Below, piece by piece: positions 9,717-18,414 of a stretch of 64,000 bases of DNA. This DNA is from Paracidovorax oryzae ATCC 19882. GTDB taxonomy: Bacteria; Pseudomonadota; Gammaproteobacteria; Burkholderiales; Burkholderiaceae_C. The translations under genes were made by a program, and so were the position numbers. The notes below the pieces were generated by a model. It was given only the letters and a program-made list of their open reading frames with translations. It was not told where the DNA came from and did not search any database. The DNA is taken from assembly GCF_000687165.1 (NCBI RefSeq), contig NZ_JMKU01000022.1:22447-86446 (forward strand), given 5' to 3'. The stretch's first letter is position 1. Each line of letters begins with the position of its first letter.

Positions 9717-9808
9717 AAAAAAAGCCTGGCTACGCGGGCAAACCGTTGGCTGGCAAAAACGACCCATGGGGCCTGGTTCAGGCCCGGAGTCGCCCCACGA
9801 TGAAACCT
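9717..9808. repeat. Dispersed 92-bp repeat, copy 1
   Basis: This stretch is about three-quarters identical to 19844-19936. The first 49 bp (from the A7 tract through GCCTGGCTACGCGGGC to ACGACCC) differ at only three positions. The middle is divergent, and the last 27 bp (ending GTCGCCCCACGATGAAACCT) are nearly identical. It lies between the FecCD permease and the Fur-boxed DUF2325 gene. It is not a transposase gene, and no inverted ends are visible. Confidence 0.8.
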
Positions 9809-9818
9809 GTCTGGGCGG

Positions 9819-9846
9819 CTGCCCCACCGCAAGTGGGGTGGGGCAG
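9819..9846. other. Hairpin between permease and DUF2325 gene
   Basis: CTGCCCCA and TGGGGCAG can pair across a 12-nt loop, with an alternative inner pairing CCCCAC/GTGGGG. No T tract follows on either strand, so it is not a standard intrinsic terminator. It ends 3 bp before the -35 element of the next gene. Confidence 0.4.
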
Positions 9847-9849
9847 CGA

Positions 9850-9886
9850 TTGACGGCAGTGTAGCATTAAATGAGAATGCTTATCA
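9850..9886 (+). promoter_or_regulatory. Promoter with overlapping Fur box
   Basis: The -35 TTGACG (9850-9855) and -10 GAGAAT (9873-9878) are 17 bp apart. The -10 lies inside TGAGAATGCTTATCA (9872-9886), which matches the 7-1-7 Fur consensus TGATAAT-N-ATTATCA at 12 of 14 fixed positions. Iron-bound Fur should repress the downstream DUF2325 gene. The element also covers an in-frame ATG at 9871, which argues that the real start is downstream. Confidence 0.75.
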
Positions 9887-9948
9887 ATACATTTTTGCCG
9901 GGTGGTCATTGCCATGGCCACTGGCCATGCCTTCTGGAGGGACGTTGC

Positions 9949-10671
9949 ATGGAAGGTTTTCCTGGACCGGTGCTGGATGAGCACCGAGCGCTGCTGGCGG
10001 AGTACGGGCGGGCGCAGCAGCGCTGCAGCCGCGACCTGGCAGAGCAGGCGCGGCAGATCGAGGTGCTGCAGGCCGAAGTGTTGAGGCTGCGGGCGCGCGC
10101 GCTCGTGGCGGAAACCGCGCTGGCGTATGCACGGGAGGATCGGCGCTGCCAGGAAGAAGCACTGCCGGGCCTGCGCCGCCGCCGGGCCCTGGCCCGGCAG
10201 GTGGAGGGGCTCACGCAGCGGCTGCAGGGCCTGATGCGGGAAGTGCTGCACTGGCAGTGGCGCGCGGCCGCGCCGGCCGGTGCGAACCATGCCGCTGGAG
10301 CAGGGAAGGGCACGGCCCAGCGGGCAGAGCCGGACGGGCCGGCTCCACAGGCCGTGGTGTGCATCGCGCGCGGACCGGGCGGGGCGCTGGTGGCGCGACC
10401 TCTCGGCCCGGGCGAGCTTCCCGCTTCCAGCGATACAGGACAGGCTGACGCGGCCTCCAGCCTGCCCGGCGACGCGGCGGCCTTCGAGGCCAGCCTGCGG
10501 GCCGCGGATTTCGTGATCTGCCAGACCGGCTGCGTGGGCCACGACGACTATTGGCGCGTGCAGGACCACTGCCGCCGTACCGGCAAACCCTGCGTGCTGG
10601 TGGACCAGCCGCAGGTGGTGCACGTCATGCGCGGCCTGGCGCGTGCGGCCCCGGCCGTCGCCGAAGGCTGA
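9949..10671 (+). CDS. DUF2325 domain protein, iron-regulated
   Basis: A 240-residue protein. The N-terminal half (about 1-110) is a charged, coiled-coil-like helix, then comes a low-complexity linker, and a C-terminal DUF2325 domain (about 150-235) carries the typical ICQTGCVGHDDYW and HCRRTGKPC segments. The role of the family is not established; the two conserved Cys suggest metal or redox chemistry, which is inference. The start is set by a strong ribosome site (GGAGGG, 7 bp before ATG); the longer frame would begin inside the Fur box. No signal peptide. Fur control suggests a part in iron uptake or sparing. Confidence 0.82.
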   Translation: MEGFPGPVLDEHRALLAEYGRAQQRCSRDLAEQARQIEVLQAEVLRLRARALVAETALAYAREDRRCQEEALPGLRRRRALARQVEGLTQRLQGLMREVLHWQWRAAAPAGANHAAGAGKGTAQRAEPDGPAPQAVVCIARGPGGALVARPLGPGELPASSDTGQADAASSLPGDAAAFEASLRAADFVICQTGCVGHDDYWRVQDHCRRTGKPCVLVDQPQVVHVMRGLARAAPAVAEG

Positions 10672-10694
10672 TTCCGCCCGGGCCGGCTGCCGGC

Positions 10695-13600
10695 TCACTC
10701 CATGGTCATCAGGCTGGCATTGCCGCCAGCCGCCGCGGTGTTGATGCTGACCGCGCGCTCCAGGACCAGGCGTTCGAGCGGTACCGCGGCATCGCCGGGC
10801 GCATGGCCCGCGACGCCCACGATCGGCCCCGGCCGCGTTGCCATGGCCTGGCACACCTCCCGCAACGATGCCTCGGTGCCATGGTGCAACACGGCATCCA
10901 CGGCCACCGCGGGCGCACGCCAGTCGGCTACCAGCACGATGCGCTCCTGCACCATCGCCGGCAGGCTGGCACGCAGCGTGGCTGCGGCCGACGGCCACAC
11001 GGCGTGCCCGTCCACGGACAGCACCGCAGCCAGTTGCACCAGCCTGTCCGCATCGGCATCGGCGAGGCAGAGGACGCGTTCACGGGGTGCCACGCCGTAT
11101 TGGTTGCGCTCGCCGGTGGGGCCGGGCAGCGTGCGCAGGCGGCCGGTGGGCGTGTCCTGCGCGAACTGGCGGCAGGCCGACTCCAGTGCGCCCTGGCCGG
11201 CGCCGTGCGCCCATTCCTGCAGCGCCTGCAGCGGGGCTGGGACGGTGGGCGCATTGCCTTCACCGGAGCCCGGGGCGGCCATCGCTGCGATGGCAGTTCG
11301 CGCCGCGCCGGTGGGTGCCTGGGTCACCAGCCGCAGCAGGTACAGCGGGCCGCCGGCCTTCGGCCCGGTGCCCGACAGACCTTCGCCGCCGAAGGGCTGC
11401 ACCCCGACCACCGCGCCCACCATGTTCCGGTTCACGTAGAGATTGCCCGCGCGGGCACGGCGCAGCACGCCTTCCACCGTTTCGTCGATGCGCGTGTGCA
11501 GGCCCTGGGTGAGCCCATAGCCGGTGCCCGCGATGCGGTCCAGCAGCGTGTCCAGCCCGCTGCGCGGATAGCGCACCACGTGCAGGACCGGGCCGAAGAC
11601 CTCGCGCTCCAGTTCCGACAGGTCCTGCAGCTCGATCAGCGTGGGTGGCACGAAGGTGCCCTCTGCCCCGGCCTGCAGCGGCACCGGCACCTGGTGCACC
11701 GTGCGGCCACGCTCGCGCAGGGCCGCCACGTGGCGCAGGATGCCCTCGCGCGCTTCGGCGTCGATCACGGGCCCCACGTCCGTGGCGAGCTGGTCGGGCC
11801 GGCCGATGCACAGTTCCGCCATGGCGCCGCGCAGCATCTCCAGCACGCGGTCCGCCACGTCGTCCTGCAGGCACAGCACGCGCAGCGCGGAGCAGCGCTG
11901 GCCTGCGCTGTCGAAGGCCGAGGCGACGGCGTCCGCCACCACCTGCTCCGCCAGGGCGGAAGAATCCACGATCATCGCGTTCTGGCCACCCGTCTCGGCG
12001 ATCAGCGGCACCGGCCGGCCGGTAGCGTCCAGGCGGCCCGCCACGCTGCGCTGCAGGATGCGGGCCACGTCGGTGGAGCCGGTGAACAGCACGCCCATCA
12101 CGCGCCCGTCGCCCACCAGCCGGGCACCCACGGTCTCGCCCTGGCCGGGCAGCAATTGCACGGCCGCGCGCGGCACACCGGCAGCGTGCAGGATGCGCAC
12201 CGCCTCGGCCGCCACCAGCGGCGTCTGCTCGGCGGGCTTGGCGAGCACCACGTTGCCGGCGGCGAGCGCGGCCGCCACCTGGCCCATGAAGATCGCGAGC
12301 GGGAAGTTCCAGGGGCTGATGCACACCACGGGGCCGAGCGGCGTCCATGCGTCCCCGCCCGTTTCCGCTCCCGGGCCGAACAGCGTCTCCACCTGGGCCG
12401 CATAGAAGCGCAGGAAGTCCACCGCCTCGCGCACCTCGGACACGGCGTTCGCGCAGGTCTTGCCCGCCTCGCGCACCAGCAGCGACAGCAGGGCGGGCGT
12501 GCGCTGCTCCAGCGCGTCGGCGGCGCGGCGCAGCGCGGCGGCCCGCTCCGCGGGGGGCGTTGCGGCCCATGCGGGGGCTGCTGCCTGCGCCCACTGCAGC
12601 GCCTGGTCCACGTCGCCGGCGCTCGCCTCCTGCACCGTGCCCACCACGTCCGCATGCCAGGCGGGGTTGCGCACCGGCAGGCGAGGGCCTTCCTGCACAG
12701 GCCCGGCGAGCAGCGGCACCGCCTCCCAATCCTGCTGCGCGTAGTGCTGCAGGGCATCGGCCAGGGGCGCGAGGACCGCCTCGCTCGCGAGATCCAGCCC
12801 CGCGGAATTGCGGCGCGCCGGTCCATAAAGCGCGGGCGGCAGCGGAATGCGCGGGTTCATCCGGCCCGGGACGGGTTCAGCGGCCACCGCCGCCACCGGG
12901 TCGGCCACGAGGCTGTCCAGCGGCAGCGTGGCGTCGGCCACGCGGTTCACGAACGAGGTGTTGGCGCCGTTTTCCAGCAGCCGGCGCACCAGGTAGGCCA
13001 GCAGCGTCTCGTGCGTGCCGACCGGCGCATAGACCCGGCAGGGCCGGTTCAACCCTGCGGCGCCCACGACCTGCTCGTACAGCGGCTCGCCCATGCCGTG
13101 CAGGCACTGGAATTCGTACTGGCCCGGCGTGTAACGATCCGGGCCGGCCAGTTCGTGGATCGCGGCCAGCGTGTGCGCGTTGTGCGTGGCGAACTGCGGA
13201 TAGACGGCGTCCGGCGCCGCGAGCAGCCGGCGCGCGCAGGCGATATAGGACACGTCGGTGTGTACCTTGCGCGTATAGACCGGGTAGTCCTCCAGCCCGT
13301 CCACCTGGGCCCGCTTGATCTCGCTGTCCCAGTAGGCGCCCTTGACCAGCCGCACCATCAGGCGGTGGCCGGTGCGGCGCGCAAGATCGACCACGTGGTC
13401 GATCACGAACGGGCAGCGCTTCTGGTAGGCCTGGATGACGAAGCCGATCCCGTTCCAGCCCGAGAGCGACGGCGCCGCGCACAGCGCTTCGAGCAGGTCC
13501 AGCGAAATCTCCAGCCGGTCGGCTTCCTCGGCATCGATGTTCAGCCCGATGTCATAGCCGCGCGCCAGTTCCGCGAGTTCCAGCACGCGGGGGAGCAGCT

Positions 13601-14501
13601 CCTGCATCACCCGGCCGTGCTGTGCCCGGCTGTAGCGCGGATGCAGCGCCGACAGCTTGATGGAGATGCCGGGGCCCTCGTAAACGCCGCGGCCCGCCGA
13701 CGCCTTGCCGATGGCATGGATCGCGTCCACGTACGACTGCAGGTAGCGCCCGGCATCGGCCGCGGTGAGCGCGGCTTCGCCCAGCATGTCATAGGAATAG
13801 CGGAAGCCCTGGGCCTCGCGCGGGCGGGCATTGGACAGCGCCTGGGCGATGGTCTCGCCGGTCACGAACTGCTCGCCCATCATGCGCATCGCCACGTCCA
13901 CGCCCTTGCGCACCAGCGGTTCGCCGCCGCGCGCCGTGATGCGGCGCAGCGCAGCGCCCAGGCCCTGCTCGCTGTGCGTGGCCACGAGCCTGCCGGTGAG
14001 CAGCAGGCCCCAGGTGGCCGCATTCACGAACAGCGACGGGCTCTTGCCGAGGTGCGATTCCCAGTCGCCGCCGCCGATCTTGTCGCGGATCAGCGCGTCG
14101 CGCGTGCCGCTGTCGGGAATGCGCAGCAGCGCCTCGGCGAGGCACATCAGCGCCACGCCCTCCTGCGAGGACAGCGCGAACTCCTGCAGCAGGCCCTGCA
14201 CCCAGCCGGCCCGTCCGCCCGCGCCCTTGCGCTCGCGCAGCCCGCCCGCCAGCCGCAGTGCCAGGGCATGCACGCGCTGCGCCGCAGCACCTTCGATGCG
14301 CGCCTGCTCCAGCAGCGGCGCGATGGCTTCCGGCTCGGGAATGCGGCAGGCCGCGGTGATCGCGTCGCGCAGCGGCGCGGCCCCGGCAGGGGGCCGCGGT
14401 GCGAAGGCCGCGAAAGGCCGGGTATGCAGGGAAGGGGGCGGGGCGTTCATGGCGGTGCGGTCCGGGGGCGGGACGAAGGTGGAGGGAATGCCTGCGATCA
14501 T
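10695..14501 (-). CDS. putA: Bifunctional proline dehydrogenase / P5C dehydrogenase
   Basis: It converts proline to glutamate in two FAD- and NAD-dependent steps. At 1268 residues it has a helical arm (about 45-170), a proline dehydrogenase barrel (about 175-500; RLVKGAYWD, FATHNAHT) and a P5C dehydrogenase domain (about 560-1010; SPWNFPLAIF, catalytic Glu near 836 in AETGGQN, Cys near 870 in GQRCSAL). A C-terminal ALDH-like extension follows. The N-terminal ribbon-helix-helix repressor domain of E. coli PutA is absent, so regulation probably falls to the divergent Lrp-type gene 44 bp away. An alternative start is the ATG at 14450. Confidence 0.95.
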   Translation of the reverse strand: MIAGIPSTFVPPPDRTAMNAPPPSLHTRPFAAFAPRPPAGAAPLRDAITAACRIPEPEAIAPLLEQARIEGAAAQRVHALALRLAGGLRERKGAGGRAGWVQGLLQEFALSSQEGVALMCLAEALLRIPDSGTRDALIRDKIGGGDWESHLGKSPSLFVNAATWGLLLTGRLVATHSEQGLGAALRRITARGGEPLVRKGVDVAMRMMGEQFVTGETIAQALSNARPREAQGFRYSYDMLGEAALTAADAGRYLQSYVDAIHAIGKASAGRGVYEGPGISIKLSALHPRYSRAQHGRVMQELLPRVLELAELARGYDIGLNIDAEEADRLEISLDLLEALCAAPSLSGWNGIGFVIQAYQKRCPFVIDHVVDLARRTGHRLMVRLVKGAYWDSEIKRAQVDGLEDYPVYTRKVHTDVSYIACARRLLAAPDAVYPQFATHNAHTLAAIHELAGPDRYTPGQYEFQCLHGMGEPLYEQVVGAAGLNRPCRVYAPVGTHETLLAYLVRRLLENGANTSFVNRVADATLPLDSLVADPVAAVAAEPVPGRMNPRIPLPPALYGPARRNSAGLDLASEAVLAPLADALQHYAQQDWEAVPLLAGPVQEGPRLPVRNPAWHADVVGTVQEASAGDVDQALQWAQAAAPAWAATPPAERAAALRRAADALEQRTPALLSLLVREAGKTCANAVSEVREAVDFLRFYAAQVETLFGPGAETGGDAWTPLGPVVCISPWNFPLAIFMGQVAAALAAGNVVLAKPAEQTPLVAAEAVRILHAAGVPRAAVQLLPGQGETVGARLVGDGRVMGVLFTGSTDVARILQRSVAGRLDATGRPVPLIAETGGQNAMIVDSSALAEQVVADAVASAFDSAGQRCSALRVLCLQDDVADRVLEMLRGAMAELCIGRPDQLATDVGPVIDAEAREGILRHVAALRERGRTVHQVPVPLQAGAEGTFVPPTLIELQDLSELEREVFGPVLHVVRYPRSGLDTLLDRIAGTGYGLTQGLHTRIDETVEGVLRRARAGNLYVNRNMVGAVVGVQPFGGEGLSGTGPKAGGPLYLLRLVTQAPTGAARTAIAAMAAPGSGEGNAPTVPAPLQALQEWAHGAGQGALESACRQFAQDTPTGRLRTLPGPTGERNQYGVAPRERVLCLADADADRLVQLAAVLSVDGHAVWPSAAATLRASLPAMVQERIVLVADWRAPAVAVDAVLHHGTEASLREVCQAMATRPGPIVGVAGHAPGDAAVPLERLVLERAVSINTAAAGGNASLMTME

Positions 14502-14545
14502 CTCGCCGAGGCGATTGAATTAATGCGCAAAAATGCCGGACATGA

Positions 14546-15058
14546 ATGAATCTTTCACTATGGATTGGATGTGACGTGGATGAGATAGACAGGGTGGACC
14601 GCAGGATCCTGGCAATCCTGCAGGACGACGGCCGCATCTCCAACATCAAGCTCGCCGAGCGCGTCGCGCTGTCGCCCACGGCCGTGCTCGCGCGGGTGCA
14701 GCGGCTCACTCGCGAGGGCTACATCCTGGGCTACGAGGCCCGGCTCAATCCGCAGAAGCTCGGCGCCGGCATGCTCGTGTTCGTCGAGGTGCTGCTGGAC
14801 CGCACCACGCCCAATGTGTTCGACCAGTTCAAGGCCGCCGTTCAGGTCCATCCGGCCATCATGGAGTGCCACATGGTGGCGGGCGGGTTCGACTATCTGC
14901 TCAAGACCCGGCAGGCCGACATGAATGCCTACCGGCAGTTCGCCGGGGAGGTGCTCTGGCAGCTGCCGGGTGTGCGCGAGACGCGCACCTATGCGGTGAT
15001 GGAAGAGGTCAAGCATTCGTTCCATCTCGCGCTGGATGAGCGCCCCGTGCGCGCCTGA
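14546..15058 (+). CDS. Lrp/AsnC family regulator, probable proline-responsive activator of putA
   Basis: A 170-residue regulator with an N-terminal winged helix-turn-helix (about residues 15-65, DRRILAILQDDGRISN then AERVALSPTAV) and a C-terminal RAM ligand-binding domain (about 80-160). Its position, divergent from putA with only 44 bp between the frames, matches PutR-type proline regulators of other proteobacteria. The first ten residues are atypical for the family; the GTG at 14576 would give the usual VDEIDRVDRRIL start. Ligand proline is inference from context. Confidence 0.88.
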   Translation: MNLSLWIGCDVDEIDRVDRRILAILQDDGRISNIKLAERVALSPTAVLARVQRLTREGYILGYEARLNPQKLGAGMLVFVEVLLDRTTPNVFDQFKAAVQVHPAIMECHMVAGGFDYLLKTRQADMNAYRQFAGEVLWQLPGVRETRTYAVMEEVKHSFHLALDERPVRA

Positions 15059-15158
15059 CCGCGCTGCAGGGGAGGGCAGGCGCCGCAAAGTCCGCAATAA
15101 TCGGCCTCGCGCCGTCCGGTTCCGGCCGTCCCGCCACCCCTACCCAGGAGCTTCGCCG

Positions 15159-15488
15159 ATGTCCGCCTGCCGTTCCGTCCTGTTCGCCGCCGCCGCGCTG
15201 TCCGCCGGACTGTGGAGCGCCTCGGCCTCCGCCGCGTGCTACGTGGTCTATTCCTCCAGCCAGCAGGTGATCTACCGGTCGCAGACGCCGCCGGTCGACC
15301 TGGCGCAGCAGATCCACCAGACGCTGCCGCGCATCGCGCCGGGTTCCACCCTGGTCTTCTCGCTGGACAGCGGCGATTGCCAGATCGAGTTCAACCGCCT
15401 TCCGGCCAGTGCCTCGGTGCCCGGCTCCCGCGTGGGCCTGCCGCCTTCCGATCCCGTGCCGCGGCTGGTACGCCCCGCACGCAGCTGA
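15159..15488 (+). CDS. Small exported protein of unknown function
   Basis: A 109-residue protein with a clear signal peptide (cleavage after ASASA, about residue 25). The mature part is about 84 residues with two Cys (ACYVVY and GDCQIEF) that could form one disulfide. The tail is proline-rich. A good AGGAG ribosome site lies 8 bp before the ATG. I do not recognise the family. It is probably periplasmic and lies upstream of another exported protein, in a likely small operon. Confidence 0.75.
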   Translation: MSACRSVLFAAAALSAGLWSASASAACYVVYSSSQQVIYRSQTPPVDLAQQIHQTLPRIAPGSTLVFSLDSGDCQIEFNRLPASASVPGSRVGLPPSDPVPRLVRPARS

Positions 15489-15544
15489 CTGCCGGGCAAC
15501 CACGTCCCCATCCTTTCCGATCGCGGTCCACGAAGGAGCGCCCG

Positions 15545-16231
15545 ATGATTCCCAGGCCCCCATCTTTCGCCTGCCTGCTGTGCGCAGTGGTCTTTCTGGG
15601 CCTCGCGCAGGCGGCTCCCGCGCCGGATGGCGTGCAGGAAGGCGCCGCGTGCAGTGGGGCCCTCCGCCAGGCTTTCTCGGCGCAGGACCCGGCCGCAGCG
15701 CTTCCTGAGGCATGCCGGCGCCTCGGGCCGGTGGCGCTGGGCATGCGTCAGCAGGATGTGGTGGACGCGCTCGGCAAGCCGGACGCCACCCGGCACGGTG
15801 CGGCCCGGCCGGACACGGTCCTCGTGTACCTGTACCCGCGCGGACTGAACGAGCGGCTGGCTCGCCATCCACTGCCCGCCGGCTCGCTGGCCCATGGAGA
15901 GCTGGCCATCCGTGTCCGCGACGACCATGTGGTCAACGTCATCGCCTTCGGGCCCCACGGCGAGCTGCCCGGCTTCGGTCTCCCGGGGCTGGCATTGGGG
16001 GCGGACGCGGGCGCGGTACTCCAGGCGATCGGTGGGCATCCCCGGTGGAACGCCAGCCGCGACTATGTCCAGTTCGCCAGGATGCCACTGGGCCTGGAGG
16101 TGGATCCGGACACGTCCGTTGTCGTCGGGCTCGACATCGCGGCCACGAAGCAGGACCTGGACCAATTTTCGCTGCCGCCATTGCGCCTGGACAAGGACGG
16201 ACGCAGCGGCCTCGTCAGCGGCATCCACTGA
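15545..16231 (+). CDS. Exported protein with BamE/SmpA-like motif, function unknown
   Basis: A 228-residue protein with a signal peptide (cleavage near AQAAP, residues 22-25). Residues about 62-80 (LGPVALGMRQQDVVDALGKP) recall the opening helix of BamE/SmpA-like domains, and a second similar unit (LGADAGAVLQAIGGHP) follows at about 155, so it may carry two such folds. No lipobox. AGGAG is 7 bp before the ATG. Function and partner are not known. Confidence 0.75.
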   Translation: MIPRPPSFACLLCAVVFLGLAQAAPAPDGVQEGAACSGALRQAFSAQDPAAALPEACRRLGPVALGMRQQDVVDALGKPDATRHGAARPDTVLVYLYPRGLNERLARHPLPAGSLAHGELAIRVRDDHVVNVIAFGPHGELPGFGLPGLALGADAGAVLQAIGGHPRWNASRDYVQFARMPLGLEVDPDTSVVVGLDIAATKQDLDQFSLPPLRLDKDGRSGLVSGIH

Positions 16232-16280
16232 GCGCCGCGCGCCGCCGTCCGTCCGATGGCCGGCCTGAGACAATCGGGGG

Positions 16281-17756
16281 ATGAGCGACCCCACAGAACA
16301 TCCCGAGATCCTCCAGGACCCATCTTCTTCCGCACCCGCGCAAGGGCGCACCGACCTCCCGCCGGGCTGGCTGGAGGTCACCTCCATGGACATGGACGCC
16401 CAGGGCGTGGCCCGCAGGCCCGACGGCAAGGTCGTCTTCATCGACGGCGCGTTGCCCTTCGAATGGGTGAGCGCCAACACCCACCGCAAGAAGAACAACT
16501 GGGAACAGGCCAGCCTCACGGCCATCCACCGCGAATCGCCGCAGCGCGTGCGTCCCGGCTGCCCGCATTTCGGCCTGCATGCCGGCGCCTGCGGCGGCTG
16601 CAAGATGCAGCACCTGCACGTCGGCGCCCAGGTGGCCGTCAAGCAGCGCGTGCTGGAGGACAACCTCTGGCACCTGGGCAAGGTGAAGGCCGAGACCGTG
16701 CTGCGGCCGATCGAAGGGCCCGCCTGGGGCTACCGCTACCGGGCGCGCCTGGCCGTGCGGCATGTCGAGAAAAAGGGCAAGGTGCTGGTGGGCTTCCACG
16801 AGCGCAAGAGCCGCTACATCGCCGACATGGAAGTCTGCCCCGTGCTGCCGCCCCACGTGAGCGCCATGCTGCTGCCCCTGCGCGCGCTCATCGCCTCGAT
16901 GGATGCGCGGGACACCTGCCCGCAGATCGAGCTGGCCTGCGGCGACGACGTCACCGCCCTGGTGCTGCGCCACCTGGAGCCGCTGTCCGAGGCCGACATG
17001 GACCGGCTGCGCGCCTTCGCCGCCGCGCATGGCGTGCAGTGGTGGCTGCAGCCCAAGGGCCCGGACACCGTGCACCTGCTGGAAGAAGGCGGTCCGCAGC
17101 TGAATTACGCGCTGCCGGACTTCGGCATCACCATGCCTTTCAAGCCCACCGACTTCACGCAGGTCAACCCGCACATCAACCGCGTGCTGGTCACGCGTGC
17201 GCTGCGCCTGCTGGATGCGGGCCGCGATGATCGGGTGATCGACTGGTTCTGCGGCCTGGGCAACTTCACGCTGCCCATCGCCACGCAGGCCCGCGAGGTC
17301 GTCGGCATCGAGGGCAGCGAGGCGCTCGTCGCCCGCTCGCGAGAGAACTACCGCAAGAACCAGGACGACCGGCCGCAGGGGCAGGTACTGGCCCCCACCA
17401 CGTTCGTGGCGCGCAACCTGTTCGAGATGACGCCCGACATGCTCGTCGCCGACGGCGTGGCCGACAAGTGGCTGGTGGATCCTCCGCGCGAGGGGGCCTT
17501 CGCGCTCGCCAAGGCCCTGGCCGACATCCACCAGGCACGCATCGGTGCGGAAGATGCGCCAGCGCTGCCCGCCTCGGCCGAAGGCTGGACGCCGCCGCAG
17601 CGCATCGTCTACGTGAGCTGCAATCCGGCCACGCTGGCTCGGGATGCAGGCCTGCTGGTACACCAGGCGGGCTACCGCTGCGTGGCGGCCGGTGTGGTGA
17701 ACATGTTCCCCCACACGGCGCACGTCGAGAGCATGGCGGTGTTCGAGCGCGCCTGA
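16281..17756 (+). CDS. rlmD: 23S rRNA (uracil-1939-C5)-methyltransferase RlmD
   Basis: It methylates U1939 of 23S rRNA using S-adenosylmethionine. At 491 residues it has an N-terminal TRAM-like part, then four cysteines for a [4Fe-4S] cluster (about C94, C103, C106 and C186, in [14 protein letters not shown] and MEVCPVL). The C-terminal methyltransferase fold has [12 protein letters not shown] and the catalytic Cys in [12 protein letters not shown]. The ATG has a GGGGG ribosome site. It is longer than E. coli RlmD (433 residues), mainly by N-terminal and internal insertions. Confidence 0.95.
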   Translation: MSDPTEHPEILQDPSSSAPAQGRTDLPPGWLEVTSMDMDAQGVARRPDGKVVFIDGALPFEWVSANTHRKKNNWEQASLTAIHRESPQRVRPGCPHFGLHAGACGGCKMQHLHVGAQVAVKQRVLEDNLWHLGKVKAETVLRPIEGPAWGYRYRARLAVRHVEKKGKVLVGFHERKSRYIADMEVCPVLPPHVSAMLLPLRALIASMDARDTCPQIELACGDDVTALVLRHLEPLSEADMDRLRAFAAAHGVQWWLQPKGPDTVHLLEEGGPQLNYALPDFGITMPFKPTDFTQVNPHINRVLVTRALRLLDAGRDDRVIDWFCGLGNFTLPIATQAREVVGIEGSEALVARSRENYRKNQDDRPQGQVLAPTTFVARNLFEMTPDMLVADGVADKWLVDPPREGAFALAKALADIHQARIGAEDAPALPASAEGWTPPQRIVYVSCNPATLARDAGLLVHQAGYRCVAAGVVNMFPHTAHVESMAVFERA

Positions 17757-17864
17757 GATCGGGAATGGTTCCGTGAGCCTGGCCGCCGTTGCTTGAGCGG
17801 CCCACGGGCCGCGCTGGCGGGCTCGGGTGGCGCAGACCGGCAGGCCTGCCAGGTAAAGCCGGCT

Positions 17865-18275
17865 TCAGCTCCGGCTGCGGCCCGACCCGCCTTCGCGGGT
17901 TTCGTCGGTGCGGCCTTCCTCCGTGCGGCGGGCCGGGGTGGCCGGAGGCTTCTCCAGGTTGCCCAGTACCGAGGGTGCGCCCTCCAGCTTGTTCTCGCGC
18001 ATGTACTGGTCCATTTCCTTCCAGCCGGCGAACACCTGGGCCTTCGAGGCCTTGGGGTTGAGGGTGAAGCAGTCCTCCAGGCCCCGCAGGGCGTGGCGGC
18101 AGGCACCGCCGATGGCCTTGGCCTCGGCTTCCTTCTGCACCGCGCGCGGATCGGGGCCCAGCCCTGGAATGTCGCAGCCCGACAGCAGCAGCGGGGCCGC
18201 CGCGCATGCCACGAGCCAGGAAAGCCGGCGGCCGGGCGGCCGGGCGAAGGGGAGGGCTGTGAGGCGGTGTGGCAT
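17865..18275 (-). CDS. Putative lipoprotein of unknown function
   Basis: A 136-residue protein with a lipobox LLSGC at about residues 30-34, so it should be lipidated and membrane-anchored. The mature part has two further Cys (GGACRHAL, LEDCF) and a polar C-terminal tail rich in Arg, Gly and Glu. I do not recognise the family. A GATAAT -10-like element ends about 10 bp before the ATG, which leaves almost no leader. Confidence 0.75.
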   Translation of the reverse strand: MPHRLTALPFARPPGRRLSWLVACAAAPLLLSGCDIPGLGPDPRAVQKEAEAKAIGGACRHALRGLEDCFTLNPKASKAQVFAGWKEMDQYMRENKLEGAPSVLGNLEKPPATPARRTEEGRTDETREGGSGRSRS

Positions 18276-18342
18276 CTTCCAGTCATTATCGGCCGCGGCG
18301 CCGGATCATTGAGGCCCGTGTGCGCCCGCCCTGAGGAAAAGC

Positions 18343-18373
18343 AAAAAGGCCTCCACGCGGGAGGCCTTCTTTT
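18343..18373 (-). terminator. Intrinsic terminator after the BI-1 family gene
   Basis: AAGGCCTCC and GGAGGCCTT pair around a 5-nt loop. On the minus strand a T5 tract follows directly, placing a rho-independent stop about 40 bp after the BI-1 gene. The plus side also has TTCTTTT, so it may work both ways. Confidence 0.85.
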
Positions 18374-18414
18374 CCTGCCGGGAGGGCCGGGGCCCCCCCG
18401 GGCATGCCGGGGCG

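Noticed and set aside
10551..14549. A 1332-codon open frame on the plus strand opposite putA
   Set aside because: It is antisense to a clear PutA. The sequence is His/Arg/Gln-rich without any family motif, as expected for GC-rich third-position shadows. The same applies to long frames at 22-1911, 45768-48377, 52967-54856 and 58041-60746.
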